From: Mantis religiosa
Lineage: Eukaryota; Arthropoda; Insecta; Mantodea; Mantidae
Assembly: GCA_030765055.1 (NCBI GenBank)
Contig: CM060955.1
Coordinates: 160,376,743 to 160,440,742 of the forward strand
Direction: 5' to 3'
DNA: 64,000 bases
A program made the position numbers and the translations under genes. This document shows, one piece after another, positions 1-9,844 of this stretch. Under the pieces are notes generated by a model that did no database searches, had not been told where the DNA came from, and worked only from the letters and a program-made list of their open reading frames with translations. Positions within the stretch are counted from its first letter, which is position 1, and each line of letters begins with the position of its first letter.

Positions 1-233
1 CCGAAGCATATTGATCGGATGAGATCGGAATTGAGGGGTTGGCACAATGCCTGGGATGAATGAATGGTGGAACATTTGGTGGAATTATGGTGGGGAAACT
101 GGAGGACCTGAAGGAAACCCATACCAGTGCCATGTTGTCCACCACAAATCCCACTTTGCAGTCGTCTGGGATCGAACCCGGGCTGCCTAGGTGAGAGCCA
201 AGCAATCTAACCACTCAGCCATGGAGCAACTAT
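1..233 (-). mobile_element. SINE A, tRNA-derived (serine-like head)
   Basis: Read on the minus strand, it starts with a tRNA-like head. The A box (ATGGCTGAGTGG) lies near 213-225 and the B box (GGGTTCGATCC) near 169-181, the spacing expected of an internal RNA polymerase III promoter. The tRNA-unrelated body contains the phrase 'tgtccaccacaaatc'. A second copy at about 58.4-58.6 kb shares head and body, which shows it is a dispersed repeat and not a tRNA gene. The 3' end may run off the window. Confidence 0.7.
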
Positions 234-674
234 CTTTTATTTATTACCACAGTAAGAAAAGAAAAACACTTTACTGTAACATGGCTGTAGCTGTAACGTA
301 AGAAGCTAGTTGGTAAAAACAGACACCTCTTTCAAAGAATTACATACAGCATTTGATTTGTGCACATTTTAATCTAGGAGATATTTCATTCTAATAAACA
401 GAAAGTAACTTATTTATAAATTAAGATTTGTCTCTTTGGTCGGTGGGAAACATTCTGGTTTTCTCATCTGCAAGGCCCCGTTGGATTACGTCTAGAAGTA
501 GTAATATGGAAGTGAATGTGATTGGTTTAATAGTAAAACTTATTTAAAAAAGATATGTGTGCATATGATACATTCACATGACTTTCTTTACCTACTCAAA
601 CACTCTCTAAGAAAGCTTATTCTTCTTTCTACTTCGCATTAAATGGTATAAACATTTACAGAAATAATTGCAAA
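234..674. other. AT-rich spacer, nothing recognised
   Basis: No open frame, repeat match or RNA gene is visible here. Confidence 0.5.
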
Positions 675-1250
675 AACTATTTGTAGTTGGTTTATTGATA
701 CTCGTCACTTACTTTTTTATATTAATGAGAGACTAGTTTCAAAGGCAATTCGCCTCCATTTTCAATCTCTTTCCAACTGGCATCTGTTGTTGTCTGTTCT
801 CTCTCTGGTGGTGGAACTATGAACTTTTTTGTCAAATTATCTACTGGTGGGATTTCAAAGTTCATTACATGGTCCTTATTTTTCCATATGAATATGTTCT
901 CCCATGTTGTCAATTTATTTTGGTTTATCACTCCTTTTAATAATTTTGGATTTGGATCAATGTCATGATTTTCATTCCAAAACTGAAATGTTACTGCTGA
1001 CTTATCTTCTTGTTTCAATCTGATGTTTCTAAAGTGCTCTTTGACTGTGGTTTTTAGATTTCTTATAGTTTGACCTATGTAGCATTTTTCAACAGATGCC
1101 ATTTGGAAAGAGATTGAAAATGGAGGCGATTGCCTTTGAAACTAGACTCTCATTAATATAAAACAGTAAGTGACGAGTATCAATAAACCAACTACAAATA
1201 GTTTTTACGATTAATTTTGACTTCACTGTTACTAAATTCCTCCAAATGCA
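675..1250 (-). mobile_element. Penelope-like element 3' end (PLE1), 5'-truncated, with inverted cap
   Basis: The minus frame 722-1102 encodes the C-terminal part of a PLE polyprotein. It holds the end of a GIY-YIG endonuclease domain (CYIGQT, then R, then KEHFRNIRL) followed by the tail ending in WKEIENGG. Near 1095 the strand flips: 1098-1210 is an inverted copy of the element's own last 110 bp or so (compare 675-790). Both 3' ends therefore point outward and the 5' ends are joined. No reverse transcriptase domain is present, so this is a dead, 5'-truncated insertion. Two further PLE1 relics lie at 6.2-6.9 and 7.9-8.9 kb. Confidence 0.75.
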
Positions 1251-1369
1251 TATAATTTACAGAAATACTACACAAATATAACTATTTGCAACTCAAACTT
1301 CACTTATCTTAAGAAAATGAGTCAATTTTTATTATTAATTGATGAGTTCAATTTGGTAAACCCATGTTT

Positions 1370-1740
1370 ACATCCTCAGCCATCAAATAACTTTGTTGTC
1401 AACGATATTATCAGAGGTTACTATGTTTTTGCCATTATTACCTAAATCTGAAAATGAAGTAAACTTAAAAACAGAATCAACTGCTGCTATTTCAAAATTC
1501 ACTATGTGATGTTTATTTTTTAAAATATTTTTTTTTTTTTTTTTTCCAAACCATTAAATCTATCGGACCATTTAATTGTTTTAATAATTTAACTTCTGGA
1601 GTTATTTCATGGTTAAATGACCAAAATTGATATGCTACGGCCAATTGATTAGTTTGTTTATACTTAATGTTACTACTTTGTGTAGTATTTGTTGCTTCGC
1701 AGTAGCTAGCTTCATTTTTTTTCCTAATTTACAGAAATGC
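1370..1740 (-). mobile_element. Penelope-like element relic, second subfamily (PLE2)
   Basis: The minus-strand translation gives a decayed version of the same PLE C-terminal region. AVAYQFWSFNHEITPE and the later NILKNKH...VNFEIAAVD match, position by position, the PLE1 segments AVAFHFWNENHDIDPN and IFIWKNKD...MNFEIPPVD. A poly-T run near 1530-1545 interrupts it. The relic near 36.5 kb is closer to this copy than to PLE1, so two subfamilies exist. Confidence 0.55.
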
Positions 1741-1750
1741 TTGTAATATA

Positions 1751-2542
1751 CAGGGTGTAACAAAAAGACAGGTATGTCAAAAATTTGAGAAAGTATTTCT
1801 TGTGGAAATGTTATGTGAACATGGTTCCAGAAATTGTTTATTTCCTTTTTAGAACACTTTTTCTACAGCTGAACCCCATGCTGACAGAAGGGTGGTCAAA
1901 AGGAAATCATATGTTTAAAATGGCCTCCTTAAGTACCAGTGCATCCATCAACCCACCATTACATGTACTCCCTAATGTTAGGCCTGGAGAATTTCATATT
2001 GTCTGGCAGCCTTCCACAAGATGTGCACAAATAGTCTTCATTGCAACCGCAATTGCATAAACAAGAGCTTCAAGTGTCCCCACAAATAAAAATCTAATGG
2101 TTTTAAGTCGGGTGGCCATGGAGGTCACGTAATTGGTCCACCTCTTCCTGTACATTTACCAGGAAACCTGCTATTCAGAAATCAATGTACAGAAAGCCTG
2201 AAATGAGGAGGAACTCCATTGTGGATGAACTGAGAACCAGTGTGTAACAAGTGTACTGTAGCACAGTGACAAAAGTGGAATGTATCACCTGCAACCAAAT
2301 TAACCAGATGTAAAACCAAATGTTTACTAATGTACCATTAAACCACTGTTCTGTTTTGAGGTTATGACCACAGTACAGCTACGTATTACAAACCTCAGCC
2401 CATAAACAGTGTTGTAGAAAGGGGGCTCTATCTTTAAAATAAACAATTTCTGAACATAGTATGTTCATATAACACATTTTTGATCTCCTATATGCAAGAA
2501 ATATTTTTCCAAAGTTTTTACATCCCTTTTTGTTATACTCTG
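1751..2542 (-). mobile_element. Tc1/mariner-like transposon relic with long terminal inverted repeats
   Basis: The ends are inverted repeats beginning CAGGGTGTAAC and, read inward from the right, CAGAGTATAAC. Similarity continues inward for roughly 100 bp (shared AAATATTTCTTG-like and AGAAATTGTTTATTT blocks). A TA lies just outside each end (1749-1750 and 2543-2544), the target duplication expected of this superfamily. The minus strand between about 2150 and 1925 keeps a decayed transposase C-terminal region. At about 790 bp it is too short for a full element, so it is an internal-deletion relic. Confidence 0.7.
1920..2165 (-). pseudogene. Transposase C-terminal remnant (DDE/D, Tc1/mariner type)
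   Basis: The minus frame reads PPDLKPLDFYLWGHLK, the region around the third catalytic acidic residue of Tc1/mariner-type transposases, where PDL is followed by a D and a hydrophobic stretch. It is preceded by GRGGPIT and an in-frame TGA that stands where a Trp codon (TGG) would be expected. Further stops follow. The N-terminal DNA-binding half and the first two catalytic aspartates are missing. It cannot encode an active enzyme. Confidence 0.6.
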
Positions 2543-2814
2543 TATATCTCTTTGTAGATATAATAGGAATAGGTGGACACAGTGATTTTAAGTGACAGTA
2601 AAACCTTTTAAGAGTGGGTTACTGTATGGTGGGTTTCAAATTCTGTTCCCTTTTGCATGACCAAAAGGGAAAAGATAGCAAATTTAATTGTCTTACCTGA
2701 GAATAGTGGAAGTATTCGAAAATTCAAATCAATAACAAAGAATATTGTGGAAATGCTTGACTCTACAAAAAGAAATTTATATAAATAGTGCAGTTTAACA
2801 AGATGTATAGTATA

Positions 2815-3102
2815 CCACAGAAAGGGAAGTCTCCAGGGAATGACACGCAGGGTGGTTGATAAAGGTTCCTACACCCTCTCTCGGTAGTTTATGACACCCC
2901 ATGTTAGTTCAGTTACAGACCAGTCAAAAACATTCTGACGGCTTCTACTTCTTTGAATGAGTCTCCTCGGTTTTATTGTACAGAGTGAATAGGGTGCATG
3001 TTGCTTTTAACGGTTCTGCTCCTTGTGAAGAATGCATTCACTGTCCTTGTCCCACTGTGTAAGGGGGCACATTCCTATCAGGGACTTACTTTGCGTTGGT
3101 GG
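2815..3102 (-). mobile_element. Small TIR element F (MITE-like), copy 1
   Basis: This segment matches 34918-35232 in inverted orientation, including the blocks around 'gggacttactttgcg' and 'gaagccgtcagaatg'. Its ends (CCACAGAAAGGGAAGTC on the left, TTACTTTGCGTTGGTGG on the right) correspond to the terminal inverted repeats of the better copy at 34.9 kb. It is diverged, and no target duplication is clear. Short open frames inside it are not conserved between the two copies. Confidence 0.6.
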
Positions 3103-3179
3103 CAGTAACTGTTTACCAGACTGTTCACCAAATATGCAAAAGTCATTCAGAACGAAGAGAACTTTGGAGGATGTTCCTG

Positions 3180-3380
3180 GAGATATTTTTGAGCAAATTG
3201 AAAATTTTGACAAATTTTCCATGTAAAGGGTTATATAACCTGAAGGAATCTCTTGAAAAGCTTTGTGTTACATACCAAGTTTGGTATTTAATCAACTTTA
3301 GTTTTTTGAATTGTGGTACACACTTTTTTCTAATGTTCTATATCCAAGGAACTTTGAAATGGACATTGCCAATTAAATAT
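3180..3380 (+). repeat. Diverged dispersed repeat H, copy 1
   Basis: The order of phrases 'catgtaaaggg', 'cttgaaaa' and 'accaagtttggtattta' recurs with substitutions near 10480-10680 (catgtaaaggct, ttgaaaatctt, accaactttggcattta) and near 29960-30110. Ends and class are unknown. Confidence 0.35.
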
Positions 3381-3384
3381 TAGT

Positions 3385-4520
3385 ATAAAAATTTTAGGTC
3401 GGATTCTCTGCCTATTGTGTATATGGTAGAGGAAGCAAAAGAAAGGGGTTTGATTACACATGTCATAAATGTACACCTGCATTACTTCTCTAGCTATTTA
3501 CAATCCAAGGTTCAATTTATAATGAAGTTTTCTTTCCAGGCTTTTTACTGGCTCTGTAAAGAAAAATCTTATTACATGTATCTTATAATTTATTAATAAT
3601 TTCTTTCTGCATATTATAGAATGTGCCTTTTAAGACGCACATTTCAAAATATCATTTTACATGCAAATCAAAGCTCGAACCATGAGTAGTTGATGTAAAC
3701 TTCTGTTTTCTTGGTGTAGATTTTAAACTTGGTCATAAAACTGTGAAGTAATGACATACTTGGACAAGATTTGAAAGTTTAGGTACCAGTTATTGTAGAA
3801 GTTTTCAGCGTTGATCCTCTCTTTGTTGTGCCGTAGTTGACATTTTGTTGTTGTGTGGCTTAATATATTGCGTTTCTTAGTTTTAAAAAAACTGGTTTGC
3901 TATCACTACCAAGGGAAGTGCATACAAATGGACTGTAGCAAAGGCTTAGTCGTAAATATTGCTCCATTGTGGCACAAGTCCAAATGCAACTGCTCACTGA
4001 ATGTGCACCACTGCATATAAATATTTAGCTCTTTCAGTTGTTGATCATGTTATGTTATGACTACATATTAAATCAATAGGAACAGGTTGTAGTATTCCTT
4101 TTATGGGTGTAATCATTTATATTCCATCAGGATGCAATATTTCTGCTATGCTATCATCACCATTATATATTATTACTTTCGTGGACACTTATCCACCTAT
4201 AGAAGGTAGAAGTAGCATTGCAATCTAACCAATCATTTAATATGAGTATTTTAGCAGATGTACACATTTTGAGATTCCCAGAATCGTAAAGTAAGGTAGA
4301 AAGAAAAAGAAAAGTATGTTTTGATAAAGATTTTGTGTGTATATGCAGAACAATTCAGAAACAAAAATGTATTAAAAACCAAACATGGAGCACATTCTGA
4401 AAATTTTGAGATTGCCAAAAATGGTATAACAGCTATAATTAAAATGCTATCTTGAATAGTCCATGAAGTCCTTTTGCTTGTTAATGACTTTTGCAATATT
4501 GATAACATGCAAAATAGATC
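3385..4520. other. AT-rich stretch, no gene recognised
   Basis: About 1.1 kb without convincing coding frames; the minus-strand frame near 4251-4508 has AT-rich, non-conserved-looking composition. A short match to PLE1-flanking sequence ('gtttggaggaatttagtaac') begins near 4530, just to the right. Confidence 0.45.
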
Positions 4521-4914
4521 TTGATGTGTGTTTGGAGGAATTTAGTAACAACAAATAATTTTTATATTAAAATAGATCTTGTTAAAGCACACAATTCATG
4601 TCAGCTTTTTCTGTGGACTACACATGATTGGAAGAGTTTAGCACCACTTGTATCCAAATTAATTGACAAAACTCTCTGTATTCAGTTTTTCGCACTCCGT
4701 CACTTACATTTTTATTTCTTCAGGGACTGGTTTTGGAAGCTGTTGGTTCCATTTTCAATCTTGAACGAATAAATTATTTATTGTGCAATTCCAAAATTTT
4801 ACAATTTACAACTTTTGGCTACATTTATTTGTCTTTACCTTGTTGCTACCTTGGCTTATATGACATTCTGGTCTTCAGGTAGCTCTTAAACTCCATGCCT
4901 CCTTGTTACTTAAT

Positions 4915-5223
4915 TTAGCCCCTTTCTTCCCCCTCATCTTCCTTTCTTATATTCTTTACATTTCTTGCCCATTTTTCTTTTACCTTCTGTAAGAAGTCAC
5001 GAATACTTCTTACCTTCTTTTCCTCCTTTCCTGTTAACATTTTTATAGGTACTATACTCTTCTCTACTTTCTCCCATTTTTCCTCCCAAATCTTTTTTCT
5101 CCACATTGCTAACTCCTTGCATTCTGTTACATAGTGTTCTATGCTTTCTTTTCCCTCACACAAATCACAAATTCCCTTTTCCCTACCTTTTATCCCTCTT
5201 AGAAATATTGTTCCTGTTCTCAT
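4915..5223 (-). pseudogene. LINE ORF2 C-terminal fragment with CCHC-like knuckle
   Basis: About 100 codons from MRTGTIFLRG to the stop. The cysteine/histidine motif CDLC...H...C sits at about residues 19-34 and matches the C-terminal knuckle common downstream of non-LTR reverse transcriptases; the rest is Lys/Glu-rich. Upstream, the same LINE continues on the minus strand at 5330-5417 (KRNWGREAYVDYCNRQ) but is separated by a long CT/AG microsatellite that puts the two parts in different frames. No function is expected. Confidence 0.6.
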
Positions 5224-5233
5224 CCAAGCTAGC

Positions 5234-5236
<3 letters not shown>

Positions 5237-5325
<89 letters not shown>
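5237..5325. repeat. (CT)n microsatellite inside a LINE coding sequence
   Basis: About 89 bp of uninterrupted CT. On the LINE's coding strand it would read Glu-Arg repeats. It sits between two recognisable LINE protein segments, so it grew within a former coding sequence. Confidence 0.95.
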
Positions 5326-5327
<2 letters not shown>

Positions 5328-5490
5328 CCTATTGCAGTAATCTACATATGCTTCTCGTCCCCAGTTTCTTTTTATTTGTGAAATTGTAAGGATTTCGTAT
5401 TTTCTAGACTTCCCCATATTTCATGTCTTTCTATATCTTCTATTATGCATTTTACCAATTTACCCACATCGCTTGCATCCTTTTCCTGTA

Positions 5491-5737
5491 TGCCTGCCTC
5501 GGTAGCGTGGTGGTAGCAAGTCTGCTCACGTTCAAGAGGTCCCAAGTTCGAATCTCAGTCAGGTGAGTTACCTGGATAAGATTTTTTCCGGGGTTTTCCC
5601 TTATCCTGAAAGACAAATGTCAGGTAACTCTAAGCTCGATGGACCCTGGGCTCATTTGAGCAACATTTCACCCATTCCATTCATCGTCCGATATGACTTA
5701 ACGTTGGAGGACGTAAAATTACAAAAAAAAAATTATT
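5491..5737 (+). mobile_element. SINE B (tRNA-derived), nested in the LINE
   Basis: The tRNA-like head starts at the TGCCTCGGTAGCG region. Its B box is seen as 'agttcgaatctcag', and a conserved body and tail follow ('cgtccgatatgacttaac', 'ggaggacgtaaaatta'), ending in an A-rich run. A direct repeat flanks it: CCTTTTCCTGTA at 5479-5490 and CCTTTCCTGTA at 5738-5748. This is a target-site duplication with one indel, and it shows the SINE landed in an existing LINE copy. It is the clearest single-unit member of the family. Confidence 0.85.
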
Positions 5738-6234
5738 CCTTTCCTGTAATCTCCATATATCTCCCATTCCTATTTTTCCCATAATTCCTTCTATCTCTGC
5801 CCACCAACTATTTGAGTTCTCTAATCCTTTTTGCTGTCTCATTCATAATTTCATAATTTCTCCTTCTTCTTTGGCTAAGTACCCCCCAGATCTCCACTGC
5901 ATATAACATTTTGGATTCCATTAGTGCCTCATACATTCTTTCTAACCACTTGGTTGTCATTTCTAACATATTTGCATATTCTTATGCCATTCATTGCCAC
6001 CCTTCCTTTTGCATCAATTTCTCTCCTCTGTGCTCTCCACTTTCCATTGTTATTCAACCTTACTCTTAAGTATTCAAAATAATTGACCACTTCTACCCTT
6101 TTGCCATTTAGTACCAACTTTTCATCATTTTTTAGTTTAAGTCCGTTCTTGAAGACCATAACTTTCAACTTATTTATGTTTATTTTTATTCCCCACTCTT
6201 CACAGAAATTTTGGATTTCATATTTTCAACCTTT

Positions 6235-6880
6235 AAGGTCCATTGCCTGCGATCTTCTGTCTGGTGGTGGAATCATGAACTTCTTTATCAAATTATCGAC
6301 TGGTGGGATTTCGAAGTACATTACTCTAATTCATTTCACTTTGATCTTCCAAAAAAGTAAACATTACATATATTACTCTGTTTTTAGAATTCCAAATTAA
6401 GAAGTTCTCCCTCGTTATTTTGTTATGTTTTATTACACCATTTAATAATTTTGGATTTGGGTCAAGATATGCCTTTCATTTCAAAAGTGAAATGCTTCTT
6501 TAGACTTATCTTTAATGCTGAGTATCTATCCGTGGGCACTAAGATGATATTTTGTTCTTTAAGGATCATTTTGAATTTATCAAATGGTTTTGGGTGGTGC
6601 ATGATTCCACCGAATATGCTGTTGCTTTCTTTTTCTTTAGTGAGTGTGGTTGCTTCCTTAATGAATTTCTTTAGCTTAGCTCTTTTAGTTTTATTAAATA
6701 CCAGACCTTTGTTGTATCAATTTTCATCTGTTACAAATAGTTTTATATATATATATATTTTTTTTATTTCTTGTGGGGTTTGTCAAAATGAAATATTTGT
6801 TCTTATTTGTTTTGAATTTTTATATATTTATACTTTTCTCAGGTGGGAAATCATTTCTTTGTTTACTCAAGATCATGCAA
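6235..6880 (-). mobile_element. Penelope-like element relic (PLE1)
   Basis: The left part (6240-6330) matches the PLE1 3' coding end ('tctggtggtggaa', 'aactttt-tcaaattat', 'actggtgggatttc') seen at 780-860 and 8020-8100. Farther right, 6420-6700 matches the PLE1 linker upstream of the GIY-YIG domain ('ggatttgggtcaa', 'aagatgatattttgttc', 'gaatatgctgttgctttc'). The GIY-YIG core itself is largely missing, probably by deletion. The frame is not intact. Confidence 0.6.
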
Positions 6881-7110
6881 TTTACTTCTTCCAACTTTAA
6901 GTCATATCGGACGATGAATGAAGTGGGTGAAATAATGCTCAAATGAGTCCCAGGTCCATGGAGCTTAAAGTTACCCGGCATTCGTCTATCAGCATAAGGG
7001 AACCCCCCGAAAAAACCTTATCTAGGTAACTCACCCTTACCGAGATTTGGACTCCGGACCTCTTGAACGTGAGGCAGACATGTTAGCATCTATGCTACCG
7101 AGGTGGGCAG
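6879..7110 (-). mobile_element. SINE B
   Basis: A full-length minus copy. The tail is at the left ('ttccaactttaagtcatatcgg') and the tRNA-like head ends at about 7110 ('gctaccgaggtgggcag'). It is diverged from the plus copy at 5.5 kb, with a poly-C/A stretch in the 'ccggggttttccc' segment. Confidence 0.8.
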
Positions 7111-7598
7111 AGAGCTTGGAATTTCAGAGCCATTATTGAATGGGTGGAGAAAGGCGTGTGATGTCTTTTTTTTTTTCTTTCTTTCTTTTTTTTTTTATTT
7201 TGTGCTCGGGATGCTCAACTTACTCTTTACCTATGTAATAAATTAATAAAATTTGGTGAAAAATATGGAAAAAGTCAATATTTAAATTTTTCTTTGATAT
7301 TTACCTTTCTGATAAAGCTTTTATTACTGGATAATAATATAATATTGTTATGGAATATTTGAAATTAAAAGAATTAGTTATTTTCTTTTTAAAAGTTCTT
7401 ATTTTACATACAGCGAACTTGAGTTCATAGATACTACTAGCGGATTCTTGTTGAAACGTTGTATTGTTAAGTTTACCATCAGCTAAGGGTTCAATATTTC
7501 TCTTTGAAAGTGGTTTCCCAGAATCAAGAAATATTGTGGGGAATGCATTTTGACATATACATAGTGTTGTTATTGTTAAGTGAAAGCAGACATATCAT
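7111..7598. other. AT-rich spacer with T-rich runs
   Basis: Contains a T/C-rich run near 7166-7200; nothing else recognised. Confidence 0.45.
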
Positions 7599-7599
7599 T

Positions 7600-7857
7600 T
7601 ACACCTGTGCTCAGTTGGTAGAGCATCTATCTGTCATGCTAGGGCTCCCAGGTTTGATTCCCGGCGGTGGGGCGGGAATTTTTCTCTGACCAAGATGATT
7701 CCCCATCTTCCCCAGAGTCTGGAAGTATGAATGAGATTGTGAATGTGTGCGTGATGTAATGATTAAGACCCAACGAATACGAGTTAACACCTTCAATGTG
7801 TTACAAAGGAGAATGGCGGCCGATATGACCATTGCAGTTAAAGGCGGAATATAAATA
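7600..7857 (+). mobile_element. SINE D, tRNA-derived
   Basis: The tRNA-like head reads 'gctcagttggtagagca' (A box) and 'ggtttgattcccggcg' (B box). A body follows that contains 'cagagtctggaagtatgaatgaga' in two halves and ends '...ataaatagaac'. The same head and body are found at 13528-13800, and in decayed form at 8970-9165. It lacks a foldable acceptor stem followed by a Pol III terminator at the right distance, so it is a SINE and not a tRNA gene. Confidence 0.75.
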
Positions 7858-7868
7858 GAACATTATAT

Positions 7869-8590
7869 GTGTTTGGAGGAATTTAGTAACAGTGACGTCA
7901 AAATTAATCTCAGAAACTATTTGTAGTTGGTTTATTAATACTCGTCACTTACTTGTTTATTTATGAGAGACTAGTTTCATTTTCAATCTCTTTCCAACTG
8001 GCATCTGTTGTTGTCTGCTCTCTCTCTGGTGGTGGAACTATGAACTTTTTTGTCAAATTATCTACTAGTGGGATTTCAAGGTTCATTACGCGATCCTTAT
8101 TTTTCCATATGAATATGTTCTCCCATGTTGTCAATTTATTTTGGTTTATCACGCCTTTTAATAATTTTGGATTTGGATCAATGTCATGATTTTCATTCCA
8201 AAAATGAAATGCTACTGCTGACTTATCTTCTTGTTTCAATCTGATGTTTCTAAAGTGCTCTTTGACTCTGGGTTTTAGATTTCTTTTAGTTTGACCTTTG
8301 TAGCATTTTTCACAATTCTTACAACTTTTCTGGTATATTCTGGATCTGGTAACTGATGGGATTTCATCTTTTGTTTTTGAATTTAGCAATTTTAAAATTG
8401 AGTGTCTATTAGTAGGTGCCAAGGTGATATTTTGTTCCTTGAAGATCTTTTTAAATTTATTAAATGTGATATTTGAATGAACTGAATATGCTGTTGCTTT
8501 CTTTTTCTCTTGTAAATGTGGTTGCTTCCTTAATGGTTTTCTTTAGTTTAGCTTTTCTAATTTTCTTCAACACCAAACATTTGTTGTACC
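7869..8590 (-). mobile_element. Penelope-like element 3' part (PLE1) with GIY-YIG domain
   Basis: The best PLE copy here. The minus frame 7961-8422 reads through a linker (LAPTNRHSILKLLNSK) into the GIY-YIG endonuclease domain, with RIYQKSCKNCEKCYKGQTKR, then R and KEHFRNIRL, then the C-terminal tail. The family motif would be G-I/V-Y and Y-I-G; here the first Gly is Arg and the Ile of YIG is Lys, so the nuclease is probably dead. Linker similarity continues in another frame to about 8590, where the strand flips into an inverted copy. No RT domain is present. Confidence 0.8.
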
Positions 8591-8940
8591 CAAAAGATAA
8601 GTCAGCAGTAGCATTTCACTTTTGGAATGAAAACCATGACATTGATCCAAATCCAAAATTATTAAAAAGAGTGATAAACCAAAATAAATTGACAACATGG
8701 GAGAACATATTCATATGGAAAAATAAGGATCGCGTAATGAACTTTGAAATCCCACCAGTAGATGATTTGACAAAGAAGTTCATAGTTCCACCACCAGAGA
8801 GAGAGAGCAGACAACAACAGATGCCAGTTGGAAAGAGATTGAAAATGGAAGCGAATGCCTTTGAAGCTAGTCTCTCATAAATAAACAAGTAAGTAACGAG
8901 TATTAATAAACCAACTACAAATAGTTTCTGAGATAAATAG
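8591..8940 (+). mobile_element. Inverted second copy of the PLE1 3' end
   Basis: On the plus strand from about 8592 the frame KDKSAVAFHFWNENHDIDPN... runs to ...EANAFEASLS and then the conserved PLE1 end ('acgagtattaataaaccaactac'). It is the same coding segment as the minus copy at 7911-8220, so the two form a head-to-head inverted pair with about 330 bp of arm and 3' ends outward. Confidence 0.75.
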
Positions 8941-8969
8941 AACAAATAAAAAAAAAACATTATTTACAC

Positions 8970-9165
8970 TGCCTAAGTGGTCTCGTGGTAGCTCAATGGT
9001 TTTCATTCTATGTTTAATTCCTTGCTGGGGCAAGAAATCGTTCTTTAGCACAATCATTTTCTATTCTTCATATTCTGGAAGTATGGTATGTGGAAGGGAA
9101 TCTGCCTGTGTTTGCAGAAAAAAATGATTAAAATCCAATATATATAACCTAACATAAGAACTTAT
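8970..9165 (+). mobile_element. SINE D, decayed copy
   Basis: Recognised by 'gtggtagctcaatgg' near the head, 'attctggaagtatgg' in the body and 'atgattaaaatccaa' near the end, in the same order as in the better copies at 7.6 and 13.5 kb. Confidence 0.5.
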
Positions 9166-9249
9166 TTTTCCAGTCAGAGCCCACAATATGATCAAAGAAG
9201 TTGAAGCTATATTGAAAAGAAAATCATCATTTAAAAAAAAAAAAAAAAA

Positions 9250-9475
9250 AAAATTACTTCCTCCAACATTAAGTCATATTGGACAATGAATGAAATTATA
9301 CTCATGAGTCCATGGTTCATAGAGCTTACAGATATCAGACATTCTTCTTTAAGGATAAGGGAAAAAAAAAAACGTTATCCAGATAACTCACACTGACCAA
9401 GATTTTAACTTGGGAGCTCTTGAATATGAGGCGGACAGGCTATCTATCACCTACGGTACCAAGGTGGGCCTAATG
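9250..9475 (-). mobile_element. SINE B
   Basis: Minus copy with an A-run (9233-9253) next to the left end and the family tail, body and head in order ('ctccaacattaagtcatattgg' in two halves, 'gataactcacactgaccaag', head ending 'ggtaccaaggtgggcc'). Confidence 0.75.
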
Positions 9476-9844
9476 AAAATTAAGCTTCATGTTATGTTAG
9501 TGAATTTATCTATGAAACACTTCTGGTGTGTAAGGTTTGTAAAAGTACAGCTAATCTCACAAAAAACAAAAAAAACTATGTATTTTACCAAATAATTGTT
9601 AACAGCAAAGCACAAATTTGGTTTCACTTGAACGAGTGACAAATTGCTATTTTCAACAGCTTGTAACATTGAGCGTTTCCATTAGATTTGTGTAGATCAT
9701 TGGTGGATCATGCTACAGTTTAGTACATTTACAGTGAAGTTTTGGAGATGTGCTATAATAACGATGTATAATTTTTATGATTTTAAATAAAATATTTTTA
9801 TGTAATAAGTTGCGATTTTGTCTTTGTCAATAGATATATCCTTT

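Larger units (their letters stand above)
4905..6235 (-). mobile_element. LINE (non-LTR retrotransposon) fragment, 5'-truncated
   Basis: Two coding blocks lie in the right order on the minus strand. At 5929-6230 is the end of a reverse transcriptase (FCEEWGIKININKLKVMVF... FEYLRVRL... GKWRAQRREI). At 4915-5223 is the C-terminal zinc-knuckle-like motif CDLCEGKESIEHYVTEC (C-x2-C...H-x4-C). They are joined by LINE sequence that a plus-strand SINE interrupts at 5491-5737. The upstream end stops at about 6235, where a PLE relic begins. The clade is not assigned. Frameshifts and stops make it inactive. Confidence 0.7.

Noticed and set aside
1785..2060. 91-codon plus-strand frame
   Set aside because: It lies antisense to a transposase remnant and shows no protein-like conservation.
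5106..5417. Protein frames of repeated Leu-Ser or Glu-Arg
   Set aside because: They are translations of the CT microsatellite.
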